Positions 21,690 to 34,095 are shown, counted from the stretch's first letter. The stretch is 64,000 bases of DNA from Paroedura picta (GCF_049243985.1 NC_135369.1:24412765-24476764), one strand, 5' to 3'. Numbers and translations: made by a program. The notes: a model not told the origin generated them from the sequence alone.

Positions 21690-22170
21690 CATTACCTGCC
21701 TCCACATCATAACCCTGGTATTCTTTGTAGGCCTCCCATCCAAATACTAGCTCAGGCTGGCCTCATCTTGTCAGATCTTGTAAGCTCCGCAGGGTCGGCT
21801 CTGGCTAGTGTTTTGGATGAGAAAATTCCAAGGAACAGGCATCTTTGGGAGGTGGTGGGTTCTACATCTGGAAATTTTTAAACAGAGGCTGGATAGCCAT
21901 CTGATGGAGAGGCTGATTCTGTGAAGGCTCAAGGGGGTGGCAGGTTACAGCGGATGAGCAATGGGGTTGTGAGTGTCCTGCATAGTGCAGGGGGTTGGAC
22001 TAGATGACCCAGGAGGTCCCTTCCAACTCTACGATTCTATGATTCTATGATGACCAGGTCATGACGTAGAGGCAGGCAATGGCAAACCACCTCTGAATGT
22101 TTCTCACCTTGGAAGCCCTTCAGGGTCACTGTAAGTCAGCTGTGACCTGACGACAAATGAAACAATGAAC
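21690..22170 (+). mobile_element. 5S-derived SINE interrupted by a CR1 3' end
   Basis: 21755-21833 is a 5S-like head (GTCAGATCTTGTAAGCTCCG, GTTTTGGATGAGA). 21834-22045 is a CR1 3' end (GGGGTTGGACTAGATGACC-type words and ATTCTATGATTCTATG). 22051-22165 is the matching SINE tail (GGCAATGGCAAACCACCTCT, GGTCACTGTAAGTCAGCTG). A reversed 5S-SINE scrap lies at 21690-21755. Confidence 0.65.
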
Positions 22171-22884
22171 AGAAGCCATCCAAAATGGGTTCCTGCCAAC
22201 TCTTCAGGAGGGGTCATTTGAGTAGAAAGAATCTGAGCGCAGAATGCAGGCCACGTATGCTGCGAGGGGGATGCTATCCAGAATAGCCTCTTGTCCCTTT
22301 CGAATATACAAAGGGACCCATCTCTTCCTGTTTACGGGCTGCTGATGGGCCATAGTGAACAAAAGCCACATGTGCTTCCCTCTGGTCTGGCTGTTTTTCC
22401 CCTTCCCTCTCCCAAAGGGCTTTAGTTTAGCAGTTCTATCACACGCTTTGCATGTGGATGGCCCCAGGTCCAAGTCTTGCTCCCCAGTCGAGGGCTCTGC
22501 CAACTGGAGCAGACAAATGGAGTGTGAAATGGCTTAAAGGAGCCCGGCAGGCTGCATTACCATCCAATGACTGCCCTCGTGGTTTTGCATAGAAATGTCA
22601 CAGGTGATCTTTTGTATTTTGTGGCTCTTTATCCTTGCATTTCATAATCCCCCGCCCTGTATGTATAGATGTGTTTGCTGATTGTTTCTGCAAATGATAT
22701 ACTTGGGACAATGAGAAACTAAATGGAAACTAAATCAAACCAGATCCTGAAATCCAAATGACCCTTCAGGATTTCCCTGAAGTGGGGCCTTGCCCTGTGC
22801 AGTGATGGGGAAAGCCTGACAGACTGAGATTGGGAGCCTGGCTGCTTCGGACTCAAGTAGCTGTTTTGCCACTCCATTTCCAAA
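22171..22884. other. No recognisable feature
   Basis: Intergenic DNA with no supported gene or named repeat. Confidence 0.4.
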
Positions 22885-23715
22885 GGGTTGTGCCCGTTAC
22901 CAGATCTAAACAAATCAGATAAGGCCCCCAAATTTGTAATTGGTCAAGTGGAAGCTTTTAATGCCACGAGCCTGGGCGTGACCCTGGAGTCATCCCTATC
23001 TGTGTCACAAAGGTTGCCCACCAGGCATTTTACCATCTTTGCCATGCTCTTTGCCATGCTCACCTTACCTGTGAGCATCCAACCTTGCCGCAGTGATCCA
23101 TGCAATGGTCACCTCCAGACTGGACTCCTGCAACTTGCATTAGGCAGGGCTGCCTTTGAAGCTGCTCCAGAAACTTCAACTGGTCCAGAATGCAGCAGTG
23201 AGAGTCCTTACTGGGACCCAGTGGAGAGCACACATTTGACCTGTGCTCTTCCAGCTGCACTGGCTCCAAACTGAAGGCCGGGTTAGGTTCAAGGTTCTGG
23301 CTGTGACTTATGAAGCCCTAAATGGTCTGGGTTATACCTGTGGGACTGTCTCAAAGGATTTAAGATTGAGTGAGCAGAATCTCAAGGATGTCAAACTGGC
23401 TTCAACCAGGGCCAGGGCCTTTTTGCTCCTGGACCAAGCTTGGTAGAATGCTCTCCCTGGAGAAATCAGGGCCCTGCATGACTTCGGACAGGACCTGTAA
23501 AACAGGGTAGTTCCGCCAGTCCTACGCCTGAGGCCAGAAATGACACACAAATTCTGGCCTCCCTGCTCAAGACACCAGCCAAGCTTACACCCTATCTGGC
23601 ATTTGTACTGCTTCCTACCGGGAAATTAGAGGCAGGTTTGAACTAATCTGACTGTAGCATGTTTTAATGTGTCAGTTATTATTATTTTATTGTTTTATAT
23701 GATGATATCCACATT
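22885..23715 (+). mobile_element. L2-like LINE fragment, RT end and 3' UTR
   Basis: Fragments of frame give AVIHAMVTSRLDSCNLH-type words, QLHWLQTEGRVRFKVLA and TYEALNGLGYT, the RT C-terminal block, followed by the usual CTTCAACCAGGGCCAGGGCC region. Several frame breaks, as in a dead copy. Confidence 0.75.
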
Positions 23716-23737
23716 GACCGTTAGGGAAGGGTAGGAT

Positions 23738-23776
23738 AAGAATTATTATTATTATTATTGTTGTTGTTATTATTAC
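23738..23776. repeat. (ATT)n/(GTT)n microsatellite
   Basis: ATT units, three TTG units, then ATT again; likely the A+T tail of the neighbouring LINE. Confidence 0.9.
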
Positions 23777-24455
23777 CTCTTCTCCTACGTGCAAGCTGTC
23801 TTGTGGTGGCATAGGCAGATTGAGAGCTAGGGAAATATTTCTGTGTTGTAAAAACCTGTAGCTGATGTCCAGACAATTGGCACACATGCACCAAAAACTT
23901 GTGCAGGTACGTTTTTTGAGCCACACATTCATCGCAACATGACAAAGAGCTCTGTGTTAACTCCAGTGAGGTTAACTCCAGGGGGTTGTTTTGTCTAGAC
24001 AGTTTGGGACTCTGAGCTCTCCTTCCTCTGCGATCAGCTTTCATGTTATAAACAGATGAAAGCGATTTCATCTTTCTTGGCTGGGGAGGTGTGTGTATGT
24101 ATGTATGTATAGAGAACTGACAGGGAGTGGTGGCAGAGAGGAAGTGGCTGGTGTTTTGGCTGCATCAAGAATAGGAGGAAGCAGGAACTTGGGGAAGCCC
24201 TATTGTTGGGGGGAATCTGAAAACCAGACAGAATCTGGCAGCCTCACAAGCAGGAAGCCAGGAAGCCAAGAACAATGGCCACCTAATTTGAGGAGGAGGA
24301 ATCCTAGTCACCCAGGGGTGGTGGAAGAACAATTGGCTGGGAGGGAGGGGCCAGGACACCTGAATGCTTAGCAGCAGAGTTAATTTTCTATTGTATTTCC
24401 TTTAAATTTTCTTCCTTTGCAGATGGAGCCTCCAGATTGGGCACGGGCAATTTAA
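23777..24455. other. No recognisable feature apart from a short (TGTA)n run
   Basis: 24092-24110 is GTATGTATGTATGTAT. Open frames here show no family similarity. Confidence 0.4.
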
Positions 24456-24553
24456 ATATTAAAATAGGTTGTTTTATGTATCATTCATATGTTCCATGTA
24501 AAGCGCCCTGAGCCTCCGGGGAGGGCGGTATATAAATAAAAATAAAAATAAAA
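24456..24553 (+). mobile_element. L2-like LINE 3' tail
   Basis: AAAGCGCCCTGAGCCTCCGG then GAGGGCGGTATATAAATAAA, the conserved 3' terminus of L2-like LINEs in squamates. Confidence 0.75.
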
Positions 24554-24925
24554 TACCATTTGTGAATAATTCTTAAGAAAATAAATGTAGCTTTTACCAG
24601 AGAGCTTACGCCTTGCAGTAAGTGCGCAGAACAAGGAACTTCCTAAGTGAAGACGCTCCCTTCTAATTCAGTGCTCTTGCGTTTATATTATTTTAAAGTA
24701 TTACTTCATAACAAAACCATATCTAACAAAGCTTGGCTGTCCTGCTTAAGAGAGCTCCCATTTTTTATTTCTTCCTCTGCTGGTTTTCACTATGAAGATG
24801 CCCCCACCTGACAGCTGTATTGATGCTCACCGGGAAAAAGAGGTGACTTCCTGCAGTCCTGTGGTGGTTTGTTGCAGGGAAGAAAACGGGGGTGGGGAAG
24901 GAGTATAGTTTCTGTCTCCCCCCTT

Positions 24926-25190
24926 AGGTTGCCAATCTCCAGGTGATAGCTTGAGATTTCCCACTATTACAATTGATCTCCAGGCAACAGAGTAAACCTG
25001 GAGAAAATGGCTGCCGTGGAAGGTGGATTATGTGGCACTATACCCCATTGAAATCCCTCCCCTCCCCAAACCCCGCCTCCCTCAAGCTCCACCCCCAAAC
25101 CTCACCTCCCTCAAGCTCCACCCCTAAAATCTCCAGGTCTTTTCCAACCTGGAACTGCTCACCCCCATGCTGGCTGACCTCCCCAGGAAT
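24926..25190 (+). mobile_element. hAT-type MITE, family B
   Basis: TAGGTTGCCAATCTCCAGG start, GAGAAAATGGCTGCCGTGG and CCTCCCCTCCCCAAACCCC inside, with an internal duplication of TCCCTCAAGCTCCACCCC. The right terminus is eroded. Confidence 0.78.
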
Positions 25191-25690
25191 GCCAGTTCTC
25201 CTCAAAAAGCAATCCTGCACCTACATTAGTAAGAAACAAAATAATGAAGTTGTTTCAAATAATCCTGAAGCCCTTAGTTTCTGTATGAAAGAGAAAACAG
25301 GGCTAAAATGGAGGAGAGGAAAATGTAATATAAGTCATCTTAGGTCCCCCTTACAGAGGAAGATGGGGTCCAAGTGAAGTAGATGTAGAGGACCTCAATG
25401 CTTGAGGATAAAGGGCTTCAGCCTCCCCGCCCCCATGCCATTTCCCCAACCTCACACAGCTTGTGGAGGGCCTGATATTTGCCTTCTTCTGGGAGGACCA
25501 TGTGTACTGATGCAGTACATAAAGGCCATTTTGGGGCAGGGAAATGCTGTGCAGCATGGAAGGATAAACCTGCTTCTCCTCATGCACCATGGTCCTGATC
25601 CAAATTGGAACCTGCAGGCCTGGGAACTGAGTTCTGAGCAGGGAGTGTGAAAACACACATCTAACCTTCCCTGTGGTGAGACTGAGGGTT
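25191..25690. other. No recognisable feature
   Basis: Intergenic, 3' of FAM89B. No supported gene. Confidence 0.4.
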
Positions 25691-25694
25691 ATGC

Positions 25695-25800
25695 ATTGCA
25701 GAGGTGTCAAACTCATTTGTTACAAGGGCCAGATCTGACATAAAAGTCATTTTGTTGGGCTGGGCCATAAAATGTCAGACCGGGTACCAGAGATTCAAAT
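25695..25800 (+). mobile_element. hAT-like MITE end
   Basis: GCAGAGGTGTCAAACTCATT then AAGGGCCAGATCTGACATAA, typical of Charlie-like hAT termini (CAGNGGTGTCAAACTC). The other end is not found. Confidence 0.5.
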
Positions 25801-26004
25801 GTTATCAAGGACAGCAGTGGAAGCTCCATGTTGGTGTGTCCTCACCGCAAGATCCAATGAAATGGGGTGGTGGTAGGGAAAACCCACAAGTGTAGAGTCA
25901 ACAGTGCAGTTTGGGCAGATGCCCTCATACTGCCTGGAGGGGGGGGGCAAACCCCTTCCCCAGCCAGTTCTTGCCAATGATGCTGTGACCCAAGGCCAAA
26001 ACTG

Positions 26005-26165
26005 TGAAGTATCATCGAACTAAGATACTACCTGAAGTCATTGATAAATTGATACTATCTGAAGAAGTGAGCAGCAACTTGCAAAAACTCATCCCCCACC
26101 ACAAGATTTGTAAGCCTTTATGGCCCTACTGGACTTTTACTCTTTTCTACATTTATGGTATGTGT
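26005..26165 (-). repeat. Interspersed repeat related to 13021-13287, reversed
   Basis: ACTATCTGAAGAAGTGAGC and TATGGCCCTACTGGACTTTT match the reversed family phrases. Confidence 0.5.
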
Positions 26166-26781
26166 GTTGGAAGGTAGTTAGAGAGGAAGGAGGGCTAAGT
26201 GAGGTTGAGCGCTGTTGGAGAGGAACAAGCTGATTTGTGGCAGCCAGACAACGGAGAAGAATTGGATGTGGAAAACCGGGTTGCCAGCTCACCCAGGTGT
26301 ATGTATGTGGGGGAGACAGAAAGGGGTATGGGAAGAGGGAAACCTAGAAGGGAAAACACGGCTGAGAGGTAGAATGGTCAGAGTGGATAGTTTCCATTTC
26401 CGCCTTGAGCAGGAAGTGGGCAAGGGGGAGCTGATGAGACAGGCCTTAGCAGAACATGAAAGGGACTTGGGAGGGGTTCTCCATCTGCCAAGGATTGGGA
26501 GGGCCAACGAGGGCGAGGAGAGAATCAATCTGTGATGGATGAAAAGAACCAGCTCTTTTTTTCTCCTCCAGGGTTGTTCAGGTTCCGGAGATTGTGGAGA
26601 TATCAAATGATCCTGGACTGGCAACAAGATGAATGAATGGCCACTGGGAATATTCTTGTCCTACTGAAACCTTTGCCTCTCTGTCTCCAGTTTGCCTGCT
26701 CATAATTCCCATTAGACACACTTAGTCCTCCTTCAAGACATTACCTCTGCCCCCGGGAAGGAAATACAACCAGACCTGGAT
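26166..26781. other. No recognisable feature; G/A-rich
   Basis: Purine-rich intergenic DNA. A long frame here has no recognisable domain. Confidence 0.35.
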
Positions 26782-26801
26782 TTGTTAAGAGGCCGAGGCA
26801 T

Positions 26802-26807
26802 TTTATT
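26802..26807 (-). terminator. Candidate FAM89B poly(A) signal AATAAA
   Basis: Minus-strand AATAAA about 1.4 kb downstream of the FAM89B stop codon, the first canonical hexamer I find on that strand after the stop. Cleavage would fall near 26780-26790. Confidence 0.5.
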
Positions 26808-28215
26808 CCCTAGATTCCCACTAGCAAAATGCCCCGTAACAACCAATATATTAAATTAGCCATTTAAGGTTTGTACCCAGTTACAAATGGGAGGGAGAGG
26901 GGAAGAAAGGGATTCCCTCTCCCGGTCCCAAACCTCATATTTCAAGGCTTGATAAAAACAAAATAAAATAAAAAGTTCACATATAATTAAATATTTTAAA
27001 AGAGGTCACTTTGGGGTAATATGGCCGAGGCACTAATAATTAATCCAGCCAACACAACTCTGCCTAGAAAAAATCTAGCAAATAAGCTTCGTGCACAGCA
27101 AGTTCCTATCCAGCTACATCGTTCCTGGATGCTTCCAGCGGGAAAAGACAGGAGAAAAGGAAAGGGGGAATGAGCTCCGCTCCTCCAAAGCGGAAGGAGC
27201 AAGTTGGGGGGACACTTGGGGAGGATTGGTGCAGAGGGAGCCTGAGCTGCCCCAGCCTCAAATCACATCAGGAGGCCCTGCGGGAATCAGAGTGACCTTT
27301 GAGAAGGTGGAGCCCAGCAAAATGAGATCTCTTCCTCAAAAACAAGCAGAAAGCCAGCATCGTGGCCACAGAAGCCATAATCATTTCCTCAAATATATTA
27401 GTTTCTCAATTACTGGGAGAGGTTCATGCACACCCAGGGAACAGCTGCACCTCCCCCCACCCCTCCCAAACAAATTTTATAATATGACAAAGAATGTCTG
27501 TCTGGTAGTGTTCTCGCAATGCCGTGTTAGTCAGCACTCCTTTTATGGCTGTGCAGTTTTCTTTGCCCCTAGCTTGTCTACTGACACACTTAAGCCAAGG
27601 GTCCCCGAACCTTTTGAGCCTGTGTGCACATTTGGAATTCTGACACGGAAGGATGGGGTGCAGCAACAAAATGGCTGCTGCAAAATGGCTGAGGCAGGAG
27701 GTGGAACCGGCCACAAAATGGCTGCTGAAGCTTACTTTCAGTCACCCAGCACAGATCCTTGTGCTCTGGGGACAGCTCCCGCCAAAGCAACGTTTTAAAA
27801 TATTTGCACAGCCAACCAGAAGTTCTGCTTGAGAAAAGCCCTACCTGGCCACACCCACTACCTAAAAACACTGCCATGACTCCCACAGGCACCACATTGG
27901 GGAGCCCTGCCCTAGACAATTATCTAAGCCCTGGGGGACAGAAAGGGTCGCATTTGACTCCTGAGCTGTCCACACATAAAAGTCTCGGAAGAATTACCCA
28001 TGAGATCCCACTGGATCTATCCAGTGGTAATAAAACGCTAATGTACTACAGGCTAAGTGCAAACCCTACAGCATGTTCAGGGGCAGTTCCCAAACCAGCC
28101 ACAAACTGCCCATGTTGACATGCCTCATACCCAACCCTTAAAAAAAAAATTCCTAATGTATTGTCAGAGTTTGTCCCATGTCACAGGAAAAGGCAATTTC
28201 GTGGCAGGGGCCACC
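26808..28215 (-). other. Probable FAM89B 3' UTR
   Basis: Minus-strand sequence between the stop codon and the candidate poly(A) signal. It includes a hAT-like MITE at 27595-27909. Extent is inferred from the signal alone. Confidence 0.45.
27595..27909. mobile_element. hAT-like MITE inside the FAM89B 3' UTR region
   Basis: Left end CCAAGGGTCCCCGAACCTTT and right end ATTGGGGAGCCCTG form imperfect inverted repeats of the CAGGGGTCCCC type. It contains three copies of CAAAATGGCTG. The target duplication is unclear. Confidence 0.6.
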
Positions 28216-28578
<363 letters not shown>

Positions 28579-28744
28579 CTACACCAAGGGTCCCCCAAAC
28601 CAGCTGCAGCTCTAGCCAGATGAAGCCTCACAGGGGTTAGCACAACAAGGGTTTTCTGAGAATGGATTCCACACTGACTCAGGGGGCTACAAAGCCCCCA
28701 ATGGGTTGCAAAGGATTCTGGGGATACTGAGTAGAGAGGATGCA

Positions 28745-29335
28745 TAGACTCAGAGATGGAAGGGGCCATACAAGCTATCTATCCCAACCCCCTGCTCAAT
28801 GCAGGATTAAGGTAAAGCATCCATAAGTGTCTGTCCAGCCACTGCTTGAAGGCTGCCAGTGTGAGGGAGCTCCCCACCTCCTTAGGCAGCCCATTCCACT
28901 GCTAAACTACTCTGACACTGCTATCTAGTTGTCATCATTCTACACAGACAGTTTGGTGTAGTGGTTAGGAGTGTGGACTTCTAATCTGGCATGCCAGGTT
29001 CGATTCTGCGCTCCCCCACATGCAACCAGCTGGGTGACCTTGGGCTCACCACGGCACTGATAAAACTGTTCTGACCGGGCAGTGATATCAGGGCTCTCTC
29101 AGCCTCACCCACCCCACAGGGTGTCTGTTGTGGGGAGAGGAAAGGGAAGGCGACTGTAAGCCGCTTTGAGCCTCCTTCGGGTAGGGAAAAGCAGCATATA
29201 AGAACCAACTCTTCTTCTTCTTCTTTGTAACAGCTGTCAATAGGAACCTTTCCTGAAGAGACAACCTTTCAAATACTTAAAGACAGCAATCATGACCCCT
29301 TCTCAACCTTCTCTTCTCCAGGCTGAACATGCCCA
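28745..29335 (-). mobile_element. CR1 3' region, reversed, split by a Sauria SINE
   Basis: 28745-28946 (CTATCCCAACCCCCTGCTCA, CCAGCCACTGCTTGAAGGCT) and 29225-29335 (CTTCTCAACCTTCTCTTCTC, CAGGCTGAACATGCCCAGG) are consecutive parts of one reversed CR1 copy. The SINE at 28947-29224 lies between them. Confidence 0.78.
28947..29224 (+). mobile_element. Sauria-type SINE inserted in a CR1 copy
   Basis: Full-length: GTGTAGTGGTTAGGAGTG, B box GGTTCGATTC, CCTCCTTCGGGTAGGGAAAA and a (CTT)n tail. Very similar to the copies at 10299, 37616 and 61585. Confidence 0.9.
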
Positions 29336-30837
29336 GGGAGCATCTTTGGGTGCTTCCAGGACAACTGGTTTGGACTTTAATGTCACTCCACATGAACTGG
29401 GAATGTGTGTTACAGGCAACCTGGCTCTGAGCTTGATGAGAGCTGGACATTCCCTTAGCTTGAATAAAAACTCAAATCCCCAGGCCAAATTCTGAGTGAG
29501 AATTTCAGGATGCCCTTTGCCCCAAGTATTCCTCCAGCTCTTGAGAAGGAGGGAACACCCAACTTTGTGTCCTTTCTTTGTGGATTGCCCAGTTAGGAAT
29601 ATCAGGGAGAAAGTAAAGAGCTGGGTGGACCTTTGGCCTGATCCACAAATCAGTTGCCTGTCATCTGTGATCAGCTGACAGGCCATGTACTCAAACATCT
29701 GCAGTGCCAAGCTGAGGGTAACAGTTCCTCTGGAGTCCCATCCCCCCCCCCCCAAGCTTCAATCTGGCCCATTTTCTACAGCGCAATGTCCCTACCCCAG
29801 GCCTTCATGCTAAAGGTGGGCTAAACTATAGATGCCCAGGTGAGGGAGCTTGGGAGGTGACCCCCCTCCCCACCTCCATATACTGTGTTAAACATGGCAG
29901 AGTTTACACCCTCTTCAAGGATGAAGGAACAATTAAGACCCTGGGGCCTTTATCACAGGCTAAATAATGCAGATTCAATCTACTTCAGCAAACATTTCAA
30001 GTAGATTTTGCCATTTCACGCTATAAAATCCTGGTTGCATTTAAGTGTGTGCAGAAATGCCTACTTTAATGTGGACATCCCAGACTTGGTTCACTTGTGT
30101 CAGCAAATGAGGCGGCAGTCAACAGAAGAATAGACTGCACCATTTCAACTGCAGAAGGTGAATTCCATCTGTGAATGCTCAAATAATTTAATGAAGTTCC
30201 ATGCCATGTTCTAGACGTTTCTAGCTGCCCCGTCTTTGCTTGCTGTGCTGATTTTTGATGTGGAACACATCTTCTGGGGCGCCTCCTCAGATATGAATAT
30301 GGACATGACATCTGTAGTCCTGTCCACGGAGTGCACCAGAAGATGCAGAGGGTCCAGCCAGTGGCTGTACCGGCTCCAGTGGCCAAGCCAGCTGCTGCAC
30401 TACCAGCAGGGGCCAAAGCAGTGGCAGAGGCTGGAGGAAAATGTAAGCAGGAAGAGGAAGGAGGAGGGGGGAAGGGGTAAACGGGAGTGTGTGTGTTTGC
30501 TTGGGACCAAGGGAGGCTGGGAAACCAACAGGTAAGGGGGGAAATGGGAGGGGGGAAGGGGAATCTCTGTGTGTGTATATGTGTGTTTGCAAGGAAGGGG
30601 GTCCTAACCAAGTAGCCCCAGAGAGGTACATATCCTACATACCCTCCGAGAGTCAGACTGTCAGTACTTTTTTTTTAATTCACAGGGAACTTTTTAAAAA
30701 TAATGAAAGGTTCCGAAATGCAATCCTCCCTCTGCATTTCTGTACAATCCATTCCACCACTTCATTCTCCCATCTTTGTGTATCAGGCCTTGGTTTCTTT
30801 GTGAAGCTCTCTGGGCTTCTTTGGACACAGTGTGGGT
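29336..30837. other. No gene supported
   Basis: FAM89B intron. A C run lies at 29743-29754. 30330-30450 is CAG-rich and 30460-30600 is G-rich with short GT runs. The long frames here lack recognisable domains. Confidence 0.4.
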
Positions 30838-31019
30838 TAGGGCTGCCAACCTCCAGGTGATAGCTGGAGATCTCATGGGATTACAACTCATTTCTAGAGA
30901 TCAGTTAACCTGGGGAAAATGGCTCATTGAATTTATTCTCCAAACTATGTCTCTTCAGGCTCCACTCCCCTCCACCCCCCAATCTGGAGGTATTTCCCAA
31001 CTTGGAACTGGCAACCCTA
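30838..31019 (+). mobile_element. hAT-type MITE, family B, near complete
   Basis: TAGGGCTGCCAACCTCCAGG to AACTGGCAACCCTA, 182 bp with inverted ends. Flanks GTGTGGGT and ATGTGTGT agree at 6 of 8 bases. Confidence 0.82.
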
Positions 31020-31889
31020 ATGTGTGTGCATTTGTCAGGAGTGGCCAAGTGTTCAATTGTTGAAATAGCTCTGGACAGTTCAGACCAGAATGAACGTGTC
31101 TGTCTTTAAGGTGTCACAAAACACATTGCGTTGTTTCCCCTCTATGCAGTCATTTGGGGCTTCCAGGCTTGAAATGAGTTTGACCAAATGCCCCCATGCT
31201 GTGCACCTCTGCTGCCCCCTGCTGGAGAAGAGCTTCATACATCCTTTAAAAACCTGCTTAAGATGCCCCACTCAAATAGTAGGAAGCCATTGAATCATAT
31301 GACGTTTTTGATTTCCAACGGAGTTTATTGTATCTGTTGGTTTTGCTCTTAGAACCAGCATCTGGGGCTAATCATCCAATTCTACATGCAAGAAAAACAA
31401 GAGAGAGAGAGAGTTCCCCAAGGTCAAACGACTAATCTCTTCGTATCTTGAAGTCCAAGATGCAATCCCAAGACTGCCTGTCCCTGCTTCATATTTCATG
31501 AATTGTTTTCACCTGTTTGCACAAAAATTTACCCAGCTTCCTTAGCACAGGAAATTACTTTACAGCTCTGGCTATTAGCGATTAGGAGCAGAACCTAACC
31601 AGTTGAATGGTGACTTGCAGCCCTTGATCAAATTGTCATTCTGGTGTCAGAAGACTCCTGCAAGGGACTCTACTGTCTGTTTTTCTCACACTTCACTGAA
31701 ATTTGTCAATGGCGATAAGGTCTCTGCCTGTAGACCACTTGTGCTTTGCTCCTTGGAAGAAACACCTCCTGCTTTGATGGCAAGTCAGAAGGAAAGATGA
31801 AAAACGAATGCTGATTGCGGCTGCTTCCAGCTTATGATTCTTTTGTGCCGCTGGAGTTTTGTTTCTCCATCATATCTGTTTATTCCCCT
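31020..31889. other. No recognisable feature
   Basis: FAM89B intron. A short (GA)n run lies near 31400. Confidence 0.4.
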
Positions 31890-32345
31890 TACAGGGTTCT
31901 TCGCAATGTGGGTATGAATTTACTGATTGTCCCGGGCTCCCGAGATACACGCCTGGCCTCAACCAGGGCTTTTTCAGCCCTGGCCCCAACCTGGTGGAAT
32001 GAGCTCCCGGAAGAGCTAAGGGCCCTGTTGGAGTTGTCAGCTTTCCACAGGTCCTGCAAGACAGAGCTCTTCCGCCAGACATATAGTTGAGGCCAGGGCG
32101 GTACTTGGTGTTGCCATCTCTAAGTTGAGGCCAATCTAGATTCCTCGCTCCCAGGTAGAGAGTTTGACCCATGCTGAATGGGGGAATGGCCTGATATTTT
32201 ACTGTCCACCATCTTGTTATGTTATTCTATTATGTTTTAGGGGGTGTTTTAGGGGATTTTATTGTATTTTATTGATCTTGTAAACCACTGCGAGACATTC
32301 AAGAGCGGAGGTATATTAATATAAATATAAATAAATAAAACAGCT
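31890..32345 (+). mobile_element. L2-like LINE 3' end
   Basis: Frame fragment NVGMNLLIVPGSRDTRLAS and WNELPEELRALLE, the last residues of the L2-like ORF2. The 3' UTR follows, with TGTAAACCACTGCGAGAC and an ATAAATAAA tail. Confidence 0.8.
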
Positions 32346-32539
32346 GCAACCAGAACTGAAACTAGGATTTCATGCCACATTTCATACGGTGCTCTAATTC
32401 CCAGAAGAATCCAGCAATGTCCACCTCCATGGTTTATTCATTGATTTATCTTATGGCATGTCTGTAAAAGAGCCATGAGATCCAACCTTAAGATTATCTG
32501 GCTGCCTGGCGAATGACATTTGGAGGCCACTGCTCCTTC

Positions 32540-32630
32540 CAAGGGCTAGCCAGGGCTGACTCTGCTTAGCTTCCAAGATCTGATGGGATCAGGATTTCCT
32601 GGGCTAGGTCGGTCAAGATTCTGCTATATC
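32540..32630 (-). mobile_element. 5S rRNA-derived SINE head, reversed
   Basis: AGGGCTGACTCTGCTTAGCT then TCCAAGATCTGATGGGATCA, the reverse complement of 5S rRNA GATCT...GAAGCTAAGCAGGGTC. Confidence 0.7.
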
Positions 32631-32815
32631 TAGACTCAAGTCCAATAGCACCTTAGTGACTAACAAGATTTGGGGGTATAATAAGCTTTGAAGAGTAAAA
32701 ATTCCCTCGGTCAGATGTTTCTTTGACCCCAAAAATCTCATTGGTCTCTAACATGCTACTGGTTTCAAATCCAGTTGTTCTACAGCAGACTAGCAGAGCC
32801 ACCCTTTGTAACTAC
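32631..32815 (+). repeat. Interspersed repeat related to 13021-13287
   Basis: AGACTCAAGTCCAATAGCAC, CTTAGTGACTAACAAGATTT and a second, inverted block (ATCTCATTGGTCTCTAACAT). Confidence 0.6.
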
Positions 32816-33061
32816 CCTGCTGTATGATTCCTGGGAAGAACGTCTCATTCGGCAACAGTCCCATTTCTCTCTGTAACTGTCCCTTTAAGATGGTGCTTCC
32901 GTCTTTCATTTGCAAGACAGGAGCTGCTCTGAGCTTAAAGCATTACCCTTAATCTGTTCCTTTCTGTGGGAGAGGAGAAATATATTAACTACTACTTTTG
33001 TCCTTGCAAGCTGCAGTGATTGCTCCTTAAATTGCTTTTAATTTTTGTGACTGCACCATTT

Positions 33062-33250
33062 TTGGCCGTCAAGTAATGGCAACCCCAGAGGGTTCTCAAG
33101 GCGAGAGACAAACCGAGGTGGTTTGCCACTGGCTGTGTCTGTGTAGTGACCCTGGACTTTGGGGGTGGCCTCCCATCCAAGTACTACCCAGGGCTGACCC
33201 TGTCCAGCTTCTGAGATCTGATGAGGTCAGGCTATCCAGGGTCAGGGCAA
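33062..33250 (-). mobile_element. 5S rRNA-derived SINE, reversed, nearly full
   Basis: Read on the minus strand: TCATCAGATCTCAGAAGCTG, AGGGTCAGCCCTGGGTAGTA, CTTGGATGGGAGGCC (5S rRNA-like), then the body AAACCACCTCGGTTTGTCTC and a tail with GTTGCCATTACTTGACGGCC. Confidence 0.78.
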
Positions 33251-33594
33251 TTACAATCCTAAAAAGCATGAGTTTGGAAATATGGCACCATAATCTCCAG
33301 AAAACCAGTTTTAATCAAAGATGGAAATGCTGGAATGTGACAAGTTGACTCTGATTGCCTCAATTTGAAAATACTGAGTGACCAAATAATATTCATTCAG
33401 ATTAAGAGCTTTTCCGCAAGTGGAGTTTTGTTAGCTTGTTTTTTTCATCAGTTCTGGCCCTGGAGTGCTTCTGTTTATCCCCTCATTTCCACACATTTTT
33501 CTGTCTTTCATTTTCACTTTCTTCCTTGTGCCCCTCTCCCCTAGTTCAGATCTGTAACGTTTCCACTTTTGGGGAAATATATATTTTTCAACCT

Positions 33595-33800
33595 CCGTCA
33601 GGGCCCTCAGCTCTCCTGGGAGCTCATTCCACCAAGATGGGCCAGGATCAAAAGGGCCCTGGCCCTAGTAGAGGCCAGGCGAACCTCCTTTGGGCCGGAA
33701 AGCTCCAACAATTTATATCCGCAGAGCAAAGAGCCCTGCAGGAGGCATAAGAAGACAAATGGTCCCGCAGATACGAGGGGCCCAGACTGCAGGTACGTAT
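33595..33800 (-). mobile_element. L2-like LINE 3' region, reversed
   Basis: GAGCTCATTCCACCAAGATG, GGGCCCTGGCCCTAGTAGAG: reverse complement of the block seen at 31960-32040 and 41090-41160. Confidence 0.7.
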
Positions 33801-34095
33801 GCCTGTTTCACTAAGAACCATGTATGATTGTTCAGCTTCAATGGTCTATTCTTTTGGAGACCTGGGCTCTCCTTAAGCCCGTGAGTGCTGAGGCAGCCGT
33901 GGTTCCCCTGTCTTTCTAAGACACACAGCCTTGTTTGGCCCAGAGGATCTCCTATATCACCTCAGACTCCTGTCCAACACCAAGTCTCCCTCTCTGACTT
34001 CTTAACCCCCACTCCCCTTTTGGAATTCTCTCCCTTAGAACCCCCTGAAGCCACTCCCCCTTCTCCTTCAGGAGTGCCCCCTTCCAACAGGGCAG

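Noticed and set aside
27091-27798. A 235-codon plus-strand frame
   Set aside because: It spans the antisense of the FAM89B 3' UTR and part of a hAT-like repeat, with no family similarity.
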